Source: Streptomyces sp. NBC_01445 (lineage in GTDB: Bacteria > Actinomycetota > Actinomycetes > Streptomycetales > Streptomycetaceae). Taken from it: a DNA stretch of 64,000 nucleotides. Positions 9,698 to 18,257 of this stretch are shown here, piece by piece; the first letter of the stretch is position 1, and each line of letters opens with the position of its first letter. Under the pieces are notes generated by a model. It did no database searches, was not told where the DNA came from, and worked only from the letters and a program-made list of their open reading frames with translations. Position numbers and translations under genes: made by a program. The DNA lies in the NCBI RefSeq assembly GCF_035918235.1, contig NZ_CP109485.1:1054001-1118000 (forward strand), read 5' to 3'.

Positions 9698-10450
9698 CTA
9701 GCGGGATCGGTCATCGGGCTGCGCGTCTGCCCGTGTTGCTTGTGCTGCGCGTGCTTCGTGTGCTGCCTGTGCTTCGTGTGCTGCCTGTGCTGCCTGTGCT
9801 GCCGCTGCCTGTGTCGCCTCTTTCGCCACGTCCAGGTGCAGCAAGGACCTCAACTCCTCGGCGGTCGTGGCCGCTTCGCGGTGGACGATCCCGGCGAGGC
9901 CGGCACGTCGTGCCGCGACGATGTTGTGTTCGAGGTCGTCGACCATGACGGTCTCGGCGGGATCGGTGCCGAGCCGCTCGCACGCGATGGCGTAGGCACG
10001 CCGGGACGGTTTGCGTACGCCGATCTCTCCGGAGATCGCCACGGCGTCGAACATGGCCTCAAGGTCGAAGCCCGCGTAGCAGTCGTCGCCCAGGGAGTTG
10101 GAGAGCAGGCCCACGCGGTGTCCCGCGGTCCGAAGCTCGGCGACGAGGTCGAGCATCGCCTGGTCGGGGCGCAGTTCGGTCTGCATCAGGGACAGGAGTC
10201 CGGGACCCTGGACATCGGCTCCGTGCGCGCGCAGCCGCTCGGCGAAACCGTCCTCGAAGTCACGCTGGCCGAGTCGGCCTTCCTCGTGCTCCACGAGGAG
10301 GGCGCCGGAGGGCTCGTCCTTCGCGAGCAGCCGGAGCGGGAGCCGCGGATCCACGCCGAGCTTGGTGCCGAAGGCCTCGAACGCCTTGAACACGCTACTG
10401 GTCAGCACTCCCCCGAAGTCGAAGAGGACGGCGCTGATTCGGGTACCCAA
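9698..10450 (-). CDS. HAD-superfamily hydrolase with a repetitive Ala/His/Glu-rich tail
   Basis: 250 residues. HAD motif I is [11 protein letters not shown], motif II is GLLSNS, the motif III Lys is in GVRKPSR and motif IV is MVDDLEHN. These mark an IA-type phosphatase, which often lies beside FadE-like acyl-CoA dehydrogenases. The TTG start at 10450 has AGGAGG 7 bases upstream. The last roughly 45 residues are a low-complexity [18 protein letters not shown] tail encoded by a tandem DNA repeat (see 9755-9790) and are probably not part of the catalytic fold. The 5-prime end of the acyl-CoA dehydrogenase gene is 62 bases downstream, so the two are likely an operon. The physiological phosphoester is unknown. 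Confidence 0.88.
   Translation of the reverse strand: MGTRISAVLFDFGGVLTSSVFKAFEAFGTKLGVDPRLPLRLLAKDEPSGALLVEHEEGRLGQRDFEDGFAERLRAHGADVQGPGLLSLMQTELRPDQAMLDLVAELRTAGHRVGLLSNSLGDDCYAGFDLEAMFDAVAISGEIGVRKPSRRAYAIACERLGTDPAETVMVDDLEHNIVAARRAGLAGIVHREAATTAEELRSLLHLDVAKEATQAAAAQAAQAAHEAQAAHEARAAQATRADAQPDDRSR
9755..9790. repeat. Perfect 18-bp tandem duplication in the HAD gene
   Basis: The 18-base unit TTCGTGTGCTGCCTGTGC occurs twice head to tail (9755-9772 and 9773-9790). Degenerate 6-9 base copies flank it on both sides, from about 9735 to 9815. It is in frame and encodes the repetitive C-terminal tail. Confidence 0.85.
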
Positions 10451-10915
10451 GAGACAGCCTCCTGGTCGCAGGTTCGGGAAGCATCCGCAACGTACCTGAA
10501 CCCGGACTCAACTTCAATGACTCCCCCTGTGCTCGACCGCCTCAGGGCATGTACGAAACCGAGACATCCCACGCGTGTCGCCCCGATCCACCGGCGTCCT
10601 CGGGCAAAAGTGACCGGACAGCCGACCACCCCCTTCCAGCTCCCCGACCTGCCCGGTTCCAGCCCCCTGACCTGCCCGGCGGTCTGCGTCCGCTTCGCGA
10701 CAAGGACGCGATCGACGAGGAGTGACAGGCCCTGGCCCGCACGGCCGGACAGGACGCCCCCGGGATATGGCCGCAAGGGGGAACGTCCTGCAGCCGGTCC
10801 GCTGCCCGGCTGCCCGAGCGCAGCAGGTGGTCGCGCCGGTGCTGCTCGGCGGCCTGCCGAGTCGGACGATGTTGCGAAGGCGGCGGTCGCCCTCGTTCTG
10901 GCAGACCGAAGCTGC
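10451..10915. other. 465-bp stretch without a convincing gene
   Basis: No open frame here has family similarity over its length or coding-like composition. Near 10850-10910 a short plus-strand translation (RPAESDDVAKAAVALVLADRS) recalls the C-terminal motif of short-chain dehydrogenases. It could be a decayed fragment, but it is too short to call. The start side of the HAD gene, with its SD, is at 10451-10465. Confidence 0.4.
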
Positions 10916-12001
10916 TCAGCGCAGTACGGCCGCCAGCAGGTCGGCCCCCAGCGCCGTCAGATCGGGCAGATTGACGGTGTAACGGACGTAACGGCCCTGC
11001 CGCCGGGCCGTGAGCAGGCCCGCGCGGCGCAGGACAGCGAGGTGGCGGGAGACTTCCGGGGGCGAAAGCTCCCAGGCGTGGGCCAGCTCACCGGTGGTGT
11101 GCGGGCCGCGGGCCAGGGTGCGCAGCAGCCGCAGCCGTACCGGATGCGCGAGCGCCTCCAGCCGTAGCGTGACCGTTTCCAGCGATACCGGCTCTGATGG
11201 ACTCGGCTCGGCGACGGGGTACTGCACCACCGGCTGCCAACCGGGCGCGTGGACCGCCACCAGATGCGGGCGGCCGAAGACACTGGGGAGGAAAGTGACC
11301 CCGGTGCCGTGGGCGGCGGTCGCATTGTCCTGCAGCTTGTCCACGATGATGCAGTTGCCGTCCGGTGCCAGGGTGACGGCGCTGGAGATCGACGCGAGTG
11401 CCGCCCCGATGCCCTGGCGCTTCATCAGGTCGTTCTTCAGGCGCAGGTCGGTGGCGAGTTGCACGGCGGCGCCCATCCAGGCGGCGTCGAAGAAGGCCTC
11501 GGCGCACTGTTCGAGGGTGTGGCGCACCCGCGCCCGCACGGCTGCGGGGTCCGCGAGCAGCCGTTCCGCGAAGGCCTCTTGGAGCGCGCCGCGGGCCTGG
11601 GCGAGGTCCAGGGCCCGCTCGCGCGCCGTCGCGTCGGCGAGCGGTGACGGCGCGGCGAAGTGGACCCGGTTGCTGCCGCACGTGGTGACGAGCGCGGCGG
11701 TCACATAGGTTTCGTCGTCGATCCGGTCCACATCGTCCAACTCCTCGGCGAGGGTGGGCCGGGGACGAGCGGGGACCAGGAAGTCGGCTCGTGAGGAACG
11801 CCAGAGGAACTCCGCCTCCCTGAGCCGCTCGGCCAGCTCCGGCCGCAGCCCGGCCCAGACGTCCCCGGCCCAGCCGGCGAGCTGCGGGTGATGCCCGGGT
11901 TCGGCCAGCACGTGCAGCATCGCGGTCAGCTCGGCCAGCGGGGAGGCAGCGAACCGCAGTCGTCCGGACGGCAGGCCGCCGATGTCGATCCTCAACGTCA
12001 T
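10916..12001 (-). CDS. ArsR/SmtB-type winged-helix regulator with DUF5937-like N-terminal domain
   Basis: 361 residues. The N-terminal roughly 250 residues (starting TLRIDIGGLPSGRLRFAASPLAEL) match the DUF5937-type module found on Streptomyces ArsR-like regulators. The C-terminal roughly 85 residues are the winged helix: ALAHPVRLRLLRTLARG, TTGELAHAWELSPPEVSRHLAVLR and a wing with RRQGRYVRYTV. No metal-binding Cys cluster is evident, so metal sensing is doubtful. ATG 12001 abuts GAGGGG; a TTG at 11995 would have better spacing. It is divergent from an MFS exporter, with an 18-bp-arm inverted repeat between them, so it very likely represses that exporter and itself. Confidence 0.87.
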   Translation of the reverse strand: MTLRIDIGGLPSGRLRFAASPLAELTAMLHVLAEPGHHPQLAGWAGDVWAGLRPELAERLREAEFLWRSSRADFLVPARPRPTLAEELDDVDRIDDETYVTAALVTTCGSNRVHFAAPSPLADATARERALDLAQARGALQEAFAERLLADPAAVRARVRHTLEQCAEAFFDAAWMGAAVQLATDLRLKNDLMKRQGIGAALASISSAVTLAPDGNCIIVDKLQDNATAAHGTGVTFLPSVFGRPHLVAVHAPGWQPVVQYPVAEPSPSEPVSLETVTLRLEALAHPVRLRLLRTLARGPHTTGELAHAWELSPPEVSRHLAVLRRAGLLTARRQGRYVRYTVNLPDLTALGADLLAAVLR

Positions 12002-12030
12002 CCCCTCATTCTCGGTGGTCGGACAGCCGA

Positions 12031-12071
12031 CGACCGCGTCGGTTGACGGTGTTCGTCAACCGACGCGGTCG
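12031..12071. promoter_or_regulatory. 18-bp-arm perfect inverted repeat, probable operator
   Basis: Bases 12031-12048 and 12054-12071 are perfectly complementary over 18 positions around a 5-base centre. The core is GGTTGACG-N5-CGTCAACC. It lies alone in the 99-bp gap between the divergent regulator (start 12001) and MFS gene (start 12101), the classic place for a shared operator. A hairpin terminator is unlikely because no gene ends there. Confidence 0.75.
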
Positions 12072-12100
12072 GCCCGGCGGCCGAACGCACCGTTGACGCC

Positions 12101-13372
12101 ATGGCAACCACCACCAAGATCCAGCCGCGCGCCCTCGTCCGTGCCTCCGGAGGCCCCCGCTATGCCGTCGCTCTGGCCGTGGACGCGCTCGGCACCGGCT
12201 TGCTGCGGCCCTTCCTGCTGCTCTACGGGATGAACGTGCTGAGGCTGTCCCCACCCGCCACCGGCATCGCCATGACGGTCGGCGTCGTCGTGGGTCTGGT
12301 GTGCATGCCCGCGGTCGGCCGATGGCTGGACCGGGGCGCACGCAGCACGGTCGTGGCAGCGTCGATGCTGGTGCGGGTGCTGGGCGTGGCGCTGCTGCTG
12401 GCCACCCCGGCGGGGCACGTCCGGCTGTTCGCGACGGCGGCGCTCTTCCTCGGCATCGGCAACCAGGCATGGCCGGCCGCCCACGCAGCTCTCGTGGCCA
12501 CGGTCGCCCACGGCCGCGAACGCGACACCGCTCTCGCGGCCGGCCGCGCCCTGCGCAACGCCGGCCTGGGTGCGGGCGGCCTGGTCGCCGCTGTGTGCCT
12601 GGCGGGCGGCACCACCGCATTGCAGGCGCTGGCAGCCGTCACCGGGCTCGCCTACCTCACCGCGGCGTCCTTGGCGTGGTCGGTCCACGTGCACGCTCAT
12701 CCGGCCGCTGCTCCGGCCAAGGACAGGGACGACGGGCCCGCACCCCGGATGCGCGCGCTGCTGGCCGCCAACGTGATCTACGCCTTCTGCCTCAACGTCC
12801 CCGAAATCGCGCTCCCCCTCGTCCTGGCGAAACAGTTGCACGCAGCCCCGGTGTGGTCGGCAGCCATCTTCGTGGCGAACACGGTGCTGGTGGTCACCCT
12901 GCAGGTCCCGGTCACCCTCCTGATGTCCCGCTTCTCCCGGCGGACCGTGCTGGCTCTCGCCGGCGTGGTAATCGCCGCGTCCTACCTCGGCTTCCTGGTG
13001 GCCACCTCACTGGGGCACGGCTGGGGCGCCCCGGCCGTCGCCACGGTCTCCGTGGTCTGCACCATCGGCGAGATCATCTACGCCGGCAGCGCCACGGCGC
13101 TCGTCACCGTCCTCGCCCCGGCGCATGTCCTGGGACGCGCCCTCGCCCGCTTCCAGCTCTCCACGGGCTTCGGCCTCGCCGTCTCCCCGGCGGCCATCAC
13201 CGCTCTCGCCTCCCGCGGCTCGGCCGCCCTCTGGGGCAGCCTGGCCGCTGCCACGCTCCTCTCCGCCTCAGCCGTTGCCACCGAGAAAGATCAAGGAACG
13301 CGGCTCAGCAGTTACTGCCGCCGGGCGCGAGCAGGCTCGCGAGCTCGGCGATCGCCACGGGAGACGGCTTGA
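12101..13372 (+). CDS. MFS transporter, probably drug or metabolite exporter, with an altered C-terminus
   Basis: 423 residues with about 12 hydrophobic segments. It has an MFS-like Gly/Arg motif between helices 2 and 3 ([12 protein letters not shown]). ATG 12101 has no clear SD, so initiation may be leaderless or weak. Transport direction and substrate are inferred from the divergent ArsR-type regulator, an arrangement common for exporters. The last roughly 30 residues, after [10 protein letters not shown], are Arg-rich, unlike a transporter tail. They are read from DNA that on the other strand encodes an integrase remnant, so the original C-terminus was probably replaced by a rearrangement. 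Confidence 0.85.
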   Translation: MATTTKIQPRALVRASGGPRYAVALAVDALGTGLLRPFLLLYGMNVLRLSPPATGIAMTVGVVVGLVCMPAVGRWLDRGARSTVVAASMLVRVLGVALLLATPAGHVRLFATAALFLGIGNQAWPAAHAALVATVAHGRERDTALAAGRALRNAGLGAGGLVAAVCLAGGTTALQALAAVTGLAYLTAASLAWSVHVHAHPAAAPAKDRDDGPAPRMRALLAANVIYAFCLNVPEIALPLVLAKQLHAAPVWSAAIFVANTVLVVTLQVPVTLLMSRFSRRTVLALAGVVIAASYLGFLVATSLGHGWGAPAVATVSVVCTIGEIIYAGSATALVTVLAPAHVLGRALARFQLSTGFGLAVSPAAITALASRGSAALWGSLAAATLLSASAVATEKDQGTRLSSYCRRARAGSRARRSPRETA

Positions 13373-13664
13373 AGCAGCGGCGGACGATCGTAGGCTGCTT
13401 GTGCCGGGACTTCGCCATCCGCATCAACAGCGCGGCCTGTTCGCCGAGATGGGTCAGTGCGGAGTGGCGGTACTCGTACAGGTCCCAGCCCGTGCCCGGT
13501 CCGCGCAGGACGGTGTGCTCGTCGAGCAGGGCGCGGGCCTGCCCGTAGGAGAGACGGGCCAGGCCGGTGTCCGGGCACACGTCGCGTGGGCTGACGACCT
13601 TGCCCGGCCCCGGGCGGCGGTGGGTGACGGACTCGGACCATCGGTCCGTCGTAGCCGCGCTCAC
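13305..13664 (-). pseudogene. Remnant of a tyrosine recombinase/integrase, C-terminal part
   Basis: The 119-codon frame carries [17 protein letters not shown] followed by [13 protein letters not shown]. This matches the Arg (in YRHSALT) and downstream His (in SRHKQP) of the tyrosine-recombinase catalytic box in actinobacterial integrase-like proteins. The end, [18 protein letters not shown], fits the C-terminus of that group. The N-terminal SAM-like and core-binding domains are missing. Plausible upstream homology ([15 protein letters not shown], about 13640-13690) is in another frame, implying a frameshift. It overlaps the end of the MFS gene by 68 bases. Probably a dead fragment left by a past integration. 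Confidence 0.6.
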
Positions 13665-13742
13665 GGCACCGGCCGAGCCAGGACAGCACCCCCGCCCGGC
13701 GGGAGTTCCAACAGCGGCCCAGGGCGCGTCATTCGCGGAGTG

Positions 13743-15170
13743 TCAGGGCGTGACGTGCGCGGCCATGACGTGCTTGATCCGCGTGTAGTCGTCGAAGCCG
13801 TAGCGGCTCAGGTCGCTGCCGATGCCCGACTGCTTGTATCCGCCGTGGGGCATCTCGGCGAGGACCACCTGGTGGCAGTTGAGCCAGACACAGCCGAAGT
13901 CGAGTTCGGCGCTCAGCCGCATGGCGCGGCCCAGATCGGCGGTCCATACGCTGGACGCCAGGCCGAAGTCGACGCCGTTGGCCAGGGCGACGGCCTCTTC
14001 CTCGGTGTCGAAGGGCTGGACGGTGACGACGGGGCCGAAGATCTCGCCCTGCACCACGTCGTCGTCCTGGCGGACACCGGAGATGACGGTGGGCGGGAAG
14101 AAGTAGCCGGGCCGGTCGACGCGCCGGCCCCCGGTCTCTACGTGGGCGTGCTCCGGGAGCGTCGCGATGACGGACTCGACGCGGGCGGCGTGGGCGGCAC
14201 TGTTGAGAGGACCGTAGAAGGCGTCCTCGTCCGGTGAGCCTGTCCGGGTGTCGCGGGCGGCGTCGACGAGGGCCGTCAACAGGGCGTCGTAGAACGGGCG
14301 TTGGACCAGGATCCGGGTCACGGCAGTGCAGTCCTGGCCGCCGTTGAAGAAGGCGGCGTCGGCGAGGGCGCGGGCCGTGCGGACGGGGTCGACGTCGGCG
14401 AAGACCACGGCCGGGGCCTTGCCGCCCAGCTCCAGGTGGACGTTCTTGACCTCGCGGGACGCCTCGGCCATGACCTCGGAGCCGGCCCGGGTGCTGCCGG
14501 TGATGGCCACCATGTCCACGTCCGGATGGGCGACGAGCGCGCGTCCGGTGTCCCGGTCGCCGCACACGACATTGACGACGCCCGGCGGGAAGACGCGCGC
14601 GGCGAGTTCCCCGAGCAGGACGGTCGACCAGGGCGTGGTGTCGGACGGCTTGAGGACCACCGTGTTGCCCGCGGCGAGCGCGGGGCCGAGCTTCCACACG
14701 GCCATCATCAGCGGATAGTTCCAGGGCGTGACCTGGGCGACGACACCCACGGCCTCGCGGCGGACGTACGACGTGTGGCCCTGCGCATACTCGCCCGCGG
14801 CGACGCCCTCCAGGACACGGGCGGCGCCCGCGAAGAAGCGCAACTGGTCGGCGCCGCGGCCGACTTCGAGGGTGCGGGTCGTCTCGCGCGGCTTGCCGGT
14901 GCTGCGCACTTCCGCGTCGACCAGCTCGTCCGCGTGGGCGGTCACGAGGTCGGCGAGGCGCAGGAGTGCCTCCTGCCGCTGGGCCGGGGTGCTGCGGCGC
15001 CAGGCGGGCAGGGCCCGGCGCGCGGCGGCCACGGCCGCGTCCACGTGCGCGGCGGACGAGCGGGGCGCGGTGCCGTAGACCTCACCCGTTGCGGGGTCGG
15101 TCAGCTCCATGCGGTCCGCGACCTCGGTACTGCGGCCGTCGACGATGTTGTGCAGGGTCAGGTCAGACAT
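13743..15170 (-). CDS. Aldehyde dehydrogenase, aminobutyraldehyde/betaine-aldehyde type
   Basis: 475 residues. It has QVTPWNYPLMMAVWKLGPALAAGN, the NAD-binding ITGSTRAG, LELGGKAP with the general-base Glu, and the catalytic Cys in FFNGGQDCTA. The GQDC variant and overall pattern fit the gamma-aminobutyraldehyde dehydrogenase (PatD/YdcW-like) branch, which oxidises amino-aldehydes to amino acids with NAD+. ATG 15170 has AAGGAGAG upstream and overlaps the end of the preceding ThDP-enzyme gene by 8 bases, so translation is likely coupled. It is the last gene of the ureAB-led operon. With RocD and a dimethylarginase-like gene across the divide, an amino-aldehyde substrate is plausible but not proven. 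Confidence 0.9.
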   Translation of the reverse strand: MSDLTLHNIVDGRSTEVADRMELTDPATGEVYGTAPRSSAAHVDAAVAAARRALPAWRRSTPAQRQEALLRLADLVTAHADELVDAEVRSTGKPRETTRTLEVGRGADQLRFFAGAARVLEGVAAGEYAQGHTSYVRREAVGVVAQVTPWNYPLMMAVWKLGPALAAGNTVVLKPSDTTPWSTVLLGELAARVFPPGVVNVVCGDRDTGRALVAHPDVDMVAITGSTRAGSEVMAEASREVKNVHLELGGKAPAVVFADVDPVRTARALADAAFFNGGQDCTAVTRILVQRPFYDALLTALVDAARDTRTGSPDEDAFYGPLNSAAHAARVESVIATLPEHAHVETGGRRVDRPGYFFPPTVISGVRQDDDVVQGEIFGPVVTVQPFDTEEEAVALANGVDFGLASSVWTADLGRAMRLSAELDFGCVWLNCHQVVLAEMPHGGYKQSGIGSDLSRYGFDDYTRIKHVMAAHVTP

Positions 15171-16836
15171 GGCAGCTCTCCTTGCGCAGGGAGGCGACGG
15201 TGACACCGGGGGCCAGGCGCCCGTCGGTCACCTTCAGCTCGATGAGGGCGGCCTTGCCGCTGTCGAGGGACCGCTGGAGCGCGGGCCCGAACTCGCCTGT
15301 GCCCGTGACGGTTTCGCCGTGGGCGCCGAAGGCGCGGGCGTACGCGGCGAAGTCGGGGTTGCCGAGTCCTGTGCCGCTGACCCGCCCTGGGTAGGCCTGC
15401 TCCTGGTGCTGGCGGATGGTGCCGTACTTGGCGTTGTTCAGCACGATGATCAGCGGCTTGGCGCCCTCGGCCACGGCGGTGGCCAGTTCCTGACCGTTCA
15501 TCAGGAAGCAGCCGTCGCCGGCGACGGAGACGACCCGGCGGTCCGGATCGTGGATCGCGGCGGCCACGGCGGCGGGTATGCCGTATCCCATGGACCCGTT
15601 GCGAGGGGCGAGTTGGCGTGTGCCGTCGTGGTAGGTGAGGAAGCGCTGCGCCCAGATGGCGTGGTTGCCGGCGCCGAAGGTGATGACGGCGTCCGCGGGC
15701 AGCCGGTCGTCGAGGGTGGCGAAGACGGTGGCGAGGTCGAGCGGGTCCCCCTCCGGGACCGGGGTGCGGAACGCCAGATGGGCGGCCCTGTCCTGCTTGG
15801 TCCGTACGGCCCACGGCAGGGGGCTGCCGGGGCGCAGGGTGCGTACCGCGTCCGCGAATGCCTCGGGGGCGGCGAGCAGGGTGAGTTCGGCGGGGTACAG
15901 GGCGCCCGGCGGCTGCGGTTCGGGCAGCACCTGGACGAGCCGGGGGCCGGTTCCGTCGGTGGGAAGCAGCGTGAACCCGTCGGTCGCGACGTCACCCGGT
16001 GCGGTCCCGAGTGCCAGCAGAAGGTCGGCCTCGCGGACCCGCTGCGCGAGCGCGTCGTCGCGTCCGTAGCCGAGCGGGCCGACGTACACCTCGGACTCGT
16101 TGTCGATGAGGTCCTGGCAGCGGAAGTCCACCGTCACGGGCAGGGACCACGCCTCGGCCCAGTCCCGTACGGCGGCGCGGGCGTCCGAGGTCCAGCGGCC
16201 GCCGCCGAGAAACAGGAGGGGTCGTTCGGCGGACGTCAACAGCCGTTCCAGGGAGGTGAGTTCGGCCGGGGTCAAGCCGCCGCCGGGTACGGGCAGCGGA
16301 GTTGCGTCGGCGACCCGTACGACGTCCGTGAGCATGTCCTCCGGCAGACCCAGGACCACGGGTCCCGGCCGGCCGCTGCTCGCGACGGCGAACGCGCGGG
16401 CGACGTACTCGGGGATGCGCGCGGCGTCGTCGATGGTCTCGACGAGCTTGGCGCTCGCGCCGAACGTGCCGCGCAGGTCGAGTTCCTGGAAGGAGGCGCG
16501 GTCGGTGTGCCCGCGCGGCACCAGACCGATGAACAGGACCATCGGCGTGGCGTCCTGGTACGCGGTGTGCAGGGCGACCAGCGCGTTGGTGGCCCCGGGG
16601 CCCCGGGTCGTGAAGCAGACTCCGGGGCGCCCGGTGAGCTTGCCGTGGGCCTCGGCCATGTAGGCGGCGCCGCCTTCGTGGCGGCAGACGACCATGTGGA
16701 CAGGAGCGTCGTGCAGGGCGTCGAGCGCGGCGAGGTAGCTCTCGCCGGGCACGCCGTAGACGGTCTCGACGCCGTGTGCGGACAGCTGGTCGATGAGGAC
16801 CTGGCCGCCGGGACGGGCGGGGTGGTGCTGGGTCAT
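15163..16836 (-). CDS. Thiamine diphosphate-dependent enzyme of the acetolactate-synthase family
   Basis: 557 residues with the three-domain plan of the ALS/benzoylformate decarboxylase/BAL family. The PYR domain has the activating Glu in CRHEGGAAYMAE and TTRGPGATNALVALHTAYQD. A central domain follows. The PP domain has the ThDP/Mg motif GDGCFLMNGQELATAV then IIVLNN. The conserved Glu argues against glyoxylate carboligase, which has Val there. No ilvN regulatory subunit is nearby, so a catabolic role is more likely than branched-chain synthesis. ATG 16836 overlaps the stop of the upstream permease (ATGA), indicating coupling. Likely a 2-oxoacid decarboxylase or carboligase; the substrate is unknown. 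Its product could be the aldehyde oxidised by the next gene. Confidence 0.88.
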   Translation of the reverse strand: MTQHHPARPGGQVLIDQLSAHGVETVYGVPGESYLAALDALHDAPVHMVVCRHEGGAAYMAEAHGKLTGRPGVCFTTRGPGATNALVALHTAYQDATPMVLFIGLVPRGHTDRASFQELDLRGTFGASAKLVETIDDAARIPEYVARAFAVASSGRPGPVVLGLPEDMLTDVVRVADATPLPVPGGGLTPAELTSLERLLTSAERPLLFLGGGRWTSDARAAVRDWAEAWSLPVTVDFRCQDLIDNESEVYVGPLGYGRDDALAQRVREADLLLALGTAPGDVATDGFTLLPTDGTGPRLVQVLPEPQPPGALYPAELTLLAAPEAFADAVRTLRPGSPLPWAVRTKQDRAAHLAFRTPVPEGDPLDLATVFATLDDRLPADAVITFGAGNHAIWAQRFLTYHDGTRQLAPRNGSMGYGIPAAVAAAIHDPDRRVVSVAGDGCFLMNGQELATAVAEGAKPLIIVLNNAKYGTIRQHQEQAYPGRVSGTGLGNPDFAAYARAFGAHGETVTGTGEFGPALQRSLDSGKAALIELKVTDGRLAPGVTVASLRKESCHV

Positions 16837-18194
16837 GCGGTGGCCTTCTGAGGTGCGGAGGTGTTCTCGGGCGTGGTGGCGGACCGGCTGCCGAGCAGCG
16901 GGCCTGCCAGGAAGGAGCCGGCCGCGGTGCAGGCGGCGATGAGGACGAGGAGGAGGGCGACGCCCCAGGACGCGCCGTCGGTGACGCCGGTCAGCCAGGC
17001 GGCGACGAGCGGGACGAAGCCACCGAGGACACCCGAGAGGTTGTACGACATGGCGACGGCGCTGTAGCGGAAGGTCTCCGGGAACAGGCCCGTGACGACG
17101 GCGCCGATGGTGGCGTAAGGGATGGAGATGACGGCGACGCCGAGCGTCACACCGAGGATGACGAGGGCGGTCTGTCCCGTGTCGACGAGCCAGAAGACCG
17201 GGAAGGCGACCAGGACGGACAGCACGCCGCCGACGGCGCACACCTTCCACGGGCCGACGCGGTCCGCGATCCGGCCGCCGATGTAGATCACGACCATCTC
17301 GGCCACGGCGGCAAGGAGCGTGGCATTCAGCATCACGGACTTCGCGATGCCGAGCTGTTCGGTGCCGTACGAGATCATGAAGGTGGTCAGCAGGAAGAAG
17401 CCGCCGATGCCGAGGAAGGCCGCGAGGACGCTGATGATCATGCGGCCCCAGGTCTTGCGGAAGGCTTCGATGAGGGGGGCGGGCGCGGGACCGTTCTTCT
17501 CGGCGTCCTCGATCATGGAGCGGAAGACCGGGGACTCCTCGATGCGCAGGCGCAGGTAGAGCGCGAAGACGAGCAGGCCGAAGGCGGCGAGGAACGGGAT
17601 GCGCCAGCCCCACGCGTAGAAGGCGTCGTCGGGCAGCAGGCCGACCAGGGCGAAGGCGCCGCTGGAGAGCAACGTGCCGACGGGTGAGCCGAGTTGGGGA
17701 ACCGCCGAGTAGCTGCCGTGCTTCTCCTTCGGCGTGTGTTCCAGGGTCAGGAGCATCGCGCCGCTCCACTCCCCGCCGACCGAGATGCCCTGCACGAAGC
17801 GGAGTACGGCGAGCAGCACGGGGGCCCAGATGCCGATGGTGTCGTACGACGGGAGGAGGCCGATACAGCCGGTGGCGACACCCATCATGACGACCGTGAT
17901 GATCAGCGCGGCCTTGCGTCCGTAGCGGTCGCCGATGTGGCCGAAGACCGCGGCGCCGATGGGCCGGGCCGCGAAGCCGACGGCGAAGGTCACGAAGGAG
18001 GCGATGGTCGCCGTCGTGGCGTCGAGCGAGGGGAAGAACAGCTTGTTGAAGACGAGCGCGGCCGCGGTGCCGTAGAGGAAGTAGTCGTACCACTCGAGGG
18101 CGGTGCCGATGAACGCGGCGGACAGGAGGCGCTTGATGTCGGCGGTGCCGGCGACGGTGCGGCCTGTTGGCGGCGTCGTGCTGTTGGAGCTCAC
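16833..18194 (-). CDS. MHS-family MFS metabolite:H+ symporter
   Basis: 453 residues, about 12 membrane segments. Signatures of the metabolite/H+ symporter (ShiA/ProP-like) group are GTALEWYDYFLYGTAAALVF, ARPIGAAVFGHIGDRYGRK and RFVQGISVGGEWSGA. These permeases import carboxylates, betaines, osmolytes or shikimate with protons. GTG 18194 has GGGAG 5 bases upstream. It overlaps the ThDP-enzyme gene by 4 bases and lies 63 bases after the amidohydrolase gene, so it is the uptake system of this operon. A paralogue sits at 40204 beside a second amidohydrolase. The substrate cannot be read from sequence. Confidence 0.92.
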   Translation of the reverse strand: MSSNSTTPPTGRTVAGTADIKRLLSAAFIGTALEWYDYFLYGTAAALVFNKLFFPSLDATTATIASFVTFAVGFAARPIGAAVFGHIGDRYGRKAALIITVVMMGVATGCIGLLPSYDTIGIWAPVLLAVLRFVQGISVGGEWSGAMLLTLEHTPKEKHGSYSAVPQLGSPVGTLLSSGAFALVGLLPDDAFYAWGWRIPFLAAFGLLVFALYLRLRIEESPVFRSMIEDAEKNGPAPAPLIEAFRKTWGRMIISVLAAFLGIGGFFLLTTFMISYGTEQLGIAKSVMLNATLLAAVAEMVVIYIGGRIADRVGPWKVCAVGGVLSVLVAFPVFWLVDTGQTALVILGVTLGVAVISIPYATIGAVVTGLFPETFRYSAVAMSYNLSGVLGGFVPLVAAWLTGVTDGASWGVALLLVLIAACTAAGSFLAGPLLGSRSATTPENTSAPQKATA

Positions 18195-18257
18195 GGAATC
18201 TCCCGGGGGACGGTGACCGCCTGGGCGGTCGGGGGACGGTGGAGCGAGGAGCGTGCC

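Noticed and set aside
9735..9815. CRISPR-like array
   Set aside because: Units are 18 bases with no unique spacers and encode an in-frame tail; it is a simple tandem repeat.
10840..10915. Short-chain dehydrogenase C-terminus-like fragment (ESDDVAKAAVALVLADRS)
   Set aside because: Only about 20 residues match, with no supporting frame before it; could be chance.
15163..16836. Glyoxylate carboligase (gcl) or ilvB assignment for the ThDP enzyme
   Set aside because: Gcl has Val where this has Glu, and there is no ilvN or branched-chain gene nearby.
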